From: Actinomycetota bacterium
Lineage (GTDB): Bacteria; Actinomycetota; Actinomycetes; S36-B12; FW305-bin1
Reading direction: 5' to 3'
Assembly: GCA_004297305.1 (NCBI GenBank)
Contig: SCTR01000006.1
Coordinates: 442,129 to 506,128 of the forward strand
Length of the DNA stretch: 64,000 nucleotides
Shown here: positions 62,719-64,000 of the stretch, in pieces
Layout of the letters: each line of letters opens with the position of its first letter
How positions within the stretch are numbered: position 1 is the first letter of the stretch
Program-made: the position numbers and the translations under genes
The notes under the pieces: model-generated
The model's database searches: none
What the model saw: only the letters and a program-made list of their open reading frames with translations
What the model was told of the DNA's origin: nothing

Positions 62719-63372
62719 TCAGCGGTGGCGGGTCAACGTCAGATGCACGACGCCCTGCGGCGCGGCCACGCTCTCCACGTCGTAGTCCACCTCGAGTCCC
62801 TCCAGATCGTCCCAGAGCCGGACGCCGCGGCCCAGGACGAGCGGAGCGATCGCGACGTGCAGGACGTCGATCAGCCTGGCGGACAGGAACTGTCGGACGG
62901 TCGTCGGGCCACCGCCGATCCGCACGTCCAGTCCGCCGGCGGCCTCGGTCGCCACCGCCAGCGCGTCCTCGGGCGTGGCGTCGAGGAAGTGGAACGTCGT
63001 ACCGCCGGCCATCGGCAGCGGATCGCGTCGATGGTGGGTGAGGACGAACACCGGGGAGTGGAACGGTGGGTTCTCCCCCCACCAGCCGCGCCATTCCGGG
63101 TCCTGGTGCCAGCCCGGCGGTCCGAACTTGTGCGAGCCCATGATCTCCGCACCGATCCCCCGGAACTGGCGGGCGACGAAGGCATCGTTCACTCCCCGCG
63201 TCCCGGCGGTGGCGGCCGGATCCTGGCCGAGGACGTGGACGCCGAAGGTCGCCGTACCCACCATCCACTCCATCAGGCGGGTGCCGGCGTGCCCAAAGGG
63301 CGCGTCCCGAGCCTGGCCCTCCCCCGTGGCGAAGCCGTCCCACGAGATTCCCATGTCAGCGCGTACGACCAT
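62719..63372 (-). CDS. RibD C-terminal / dihydrofolate reductase-like protein
   Basis: A 217-aa reductase-fold protein: VVRADMGISWDGFATGEG at the N-terminus, RGIGAEIMGSHKFGPPGW, VFVLTHHRRDPLPMAGG and DVRIGGGPTTVRQFLSA (NADPH-binding GGG). This is the small stand-alone RibD_C type common in actinobacteria, with unknown substrate. ATG 63372 follows GGAGCG and is preferred over an upstream start. Confidence 0.85.
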   Translation of the reverse strand: MVVRADMGISWDGFATGEGQARDAPFGHAGTRLMEWMVGTATFGVHVLGQDPAATAGTRGVNDAFVARQFRGIGAEIMGSHKFGPPGWHQDPEWRGWWGENPPFHSPVFVLTHHRRDPLPMAGGTTFHFLDATPEDALAVATEAAGGLDVRIGGGPTTVRQFLSARLIDVLHVAIAPLVLGRGVRLWDDLEGLEVDYDVESVAAPQGVVHLTLTRHR

Positions 63373-63517
63373 CGCTCCTCCAGACAGATCCGGTGACGAG
63401 CGTAGTGACGGCCACCGACCGTCAAGGCGGCCCGGCACCGTCCGGCGCGCGGCACGATGTGACGCCGGACCTCACGCCTTCGGGGTGACAGCACCCACTC
63501 ACCCCCAGGAGGCTCCG

Positions 63518-63901
63518 ATGCCCAGCGCATCCCGCTCCACCACCCCCGTCGGCATCGACCTGGACGTCGTCGAGGGCCGCTACGCCGAGCTCGGCGACTA
63601 CACGGTGGCGTTCGAGACGTTCAAGCAGGACCTCGACGTCGCGCCGTACTTCCGCGGCCTGCCCGGCGACGCCTGCACCTGCTCACACGTCGGGTACGTG
63701 ACGTCGGGCCAGCTCACGTTCCGGTGGCCTGACCGGGAGGAGACGTACGTCGAGGGCGATGCGTACGTCGCGCCTCCCGGGCACCGCCCGCTCATCGCGG
63801 CCGGCACGTCCCTGGTGGAGTTCAGCCGGTCCGCGGATCTGCAACCGGTGATGGCCGTCATCGGCCGCAACATCGAGGCCCTGGCGCAGGCAGGCACGTG
63901 A
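63518..63901 (+). CDS. cupin-fold protein
   Basis: A 127-aa single-domain cupin: DACTCSHVGYVTSGQLTFRW (metal-site His) and EGDAYVAPPGHRPLIAAGTS (second metal-site His). ATG 63518 follows a strong CAGGAGGCTCCG. Function is not predictable. Confidence 0.75.
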   Translation: MPSASRSTTPVGIDLDVVEGRYAELGDYTVAFETFKQDLDVAPYFRGLPGDACTCSHVGYVTSGQLTFRWPDREETYVEGDAYVAPPGHRPLIAAGTSLVEFSRSADLQPVMAVIGRNIEALAQAGT

Positions 63902-63946
63902 CGGTTGCTCACTGACGGGGGTTTCGTCGGCGGCACGGCAAACAGA

Positions 63947-63975
63947 TTCACCTGCTGCGGCCCGGACCGTAATCT
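63947..63975 (+). promoter_or_regulatory. promoter TTCACC-N17-TAATCT before a gene entering the right edge
   Basis: The -10 hexamer TAATCT (63970-63975) is 17 nt after TTCACC (63947-63952) and 6 nt before an ATG at 63982. Confidence 0.45.
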
Positions 63976-63981
63976 CACGGA

Positions 63982-64000
63982 ATGGCGAACGACGCGGCGG
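63982..64000 (+). CDS. start of a gene cut by the right window edge
   Basis: ATGGCGAACGACGCGGCGG begins 6 nt after a TAATCT box, the leaderless layout used by many genes here. Only six codons are visible, so the product is unknown. Confidence 0.35.

Noticed and set aside
1-64000. tRNA or rRNA genes
   Set aside because: No cloverleaf with a GGTTCRANNCC arm and no rRNA-like stretch was seen while reading both strands. A covariance search was not possible.

Overview
The window is very GC-rich (roughly 70%), with dense genes, many GTG starts and start-stop overlaps of the GTGA/ATGA type. Gene content (DosR/DosS-type two-component system, Acg-type nitroreductase, myo-inositol-phosphate synthase, PadR, CwlM, SigM with its anti-sigma factor, FemAB, a MurJ-associated pseudokinase) points to a high-GC Gram-positive actinobacterium. 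It looks like neither a typical Mycobacterium nor a typical Streptomyces; I cannot name the genus. I saw no rRNA or tRNA gene, CRISPR array or insertion sequence.

Layout. 1-12.3 kb: envelope and metabolism genes (Pr6Pr-type membrane protein, sortase-like secreted protein, FUSC transporter, DUF6069 protein, acyl-CoA dehydrogenase, L,D-transpeptidase, nitrilase-family hydrolase, CydDC exporter). 12.4-20.8 kb: a HisC-type aminotransferase, then a compact hypoxia/dormancy-type island. It holds an SDR, a flavodoxin, a tandem universal stress protein, an Acg-family nitroreductase, a DosS/DosT-like GAF sensor kinase, a DosR-like regulator, a PPOX-family protein and a triple-BON protein. Three copies of a GGGACC-TA-GGTCCC-type palindrome lie 46-57 bp before start codons there. 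20.8-22.9 kb: AroQ, a degenerate SDR and AlkB.

22.9-41.5 kb: conserved origin-side block dnaB, (lipoprotein, M15 and M14 peptidases), rplI-rpsR-ssb-rpsF, xth, femAB with an Alr-like gene, thiolase, a ParDE-like toxin-antitoxin pair in atypical DNA, GT87 mannosyltransferase-like protein, bifunctional PBP, DUF5318, PadR and ino1. 41.5-57 kb: MFS, tRNA nucleotidyltransferase, NUDIX, DUF6049, MurJ, TadE-like, NlpC/P60, pseudokinase, sigM, anti-sigma, trxB, trxA, cwlM. 57-64 kb: aminotransferase, D-Ala-D-Ala ligase-like, photolyase with a YcaQ-like protein, methyltransferase, RibD-like reductase, cupin and the start of one more gene.

Themes. Peptidoglycan synthesis and remodelling recur through the window (PBP, LDT, M15, NlpC/P60, FemAB, MurJ, CwlM, Ddl). 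Redox control appears twice: the DosR-like island and sigM-trxBA. A dozen genes look leaderless: a TANNNT hexamer sits 6-8 nt (usually exactly 6) before the start codon. All family names are from reading translations; no database search was run.
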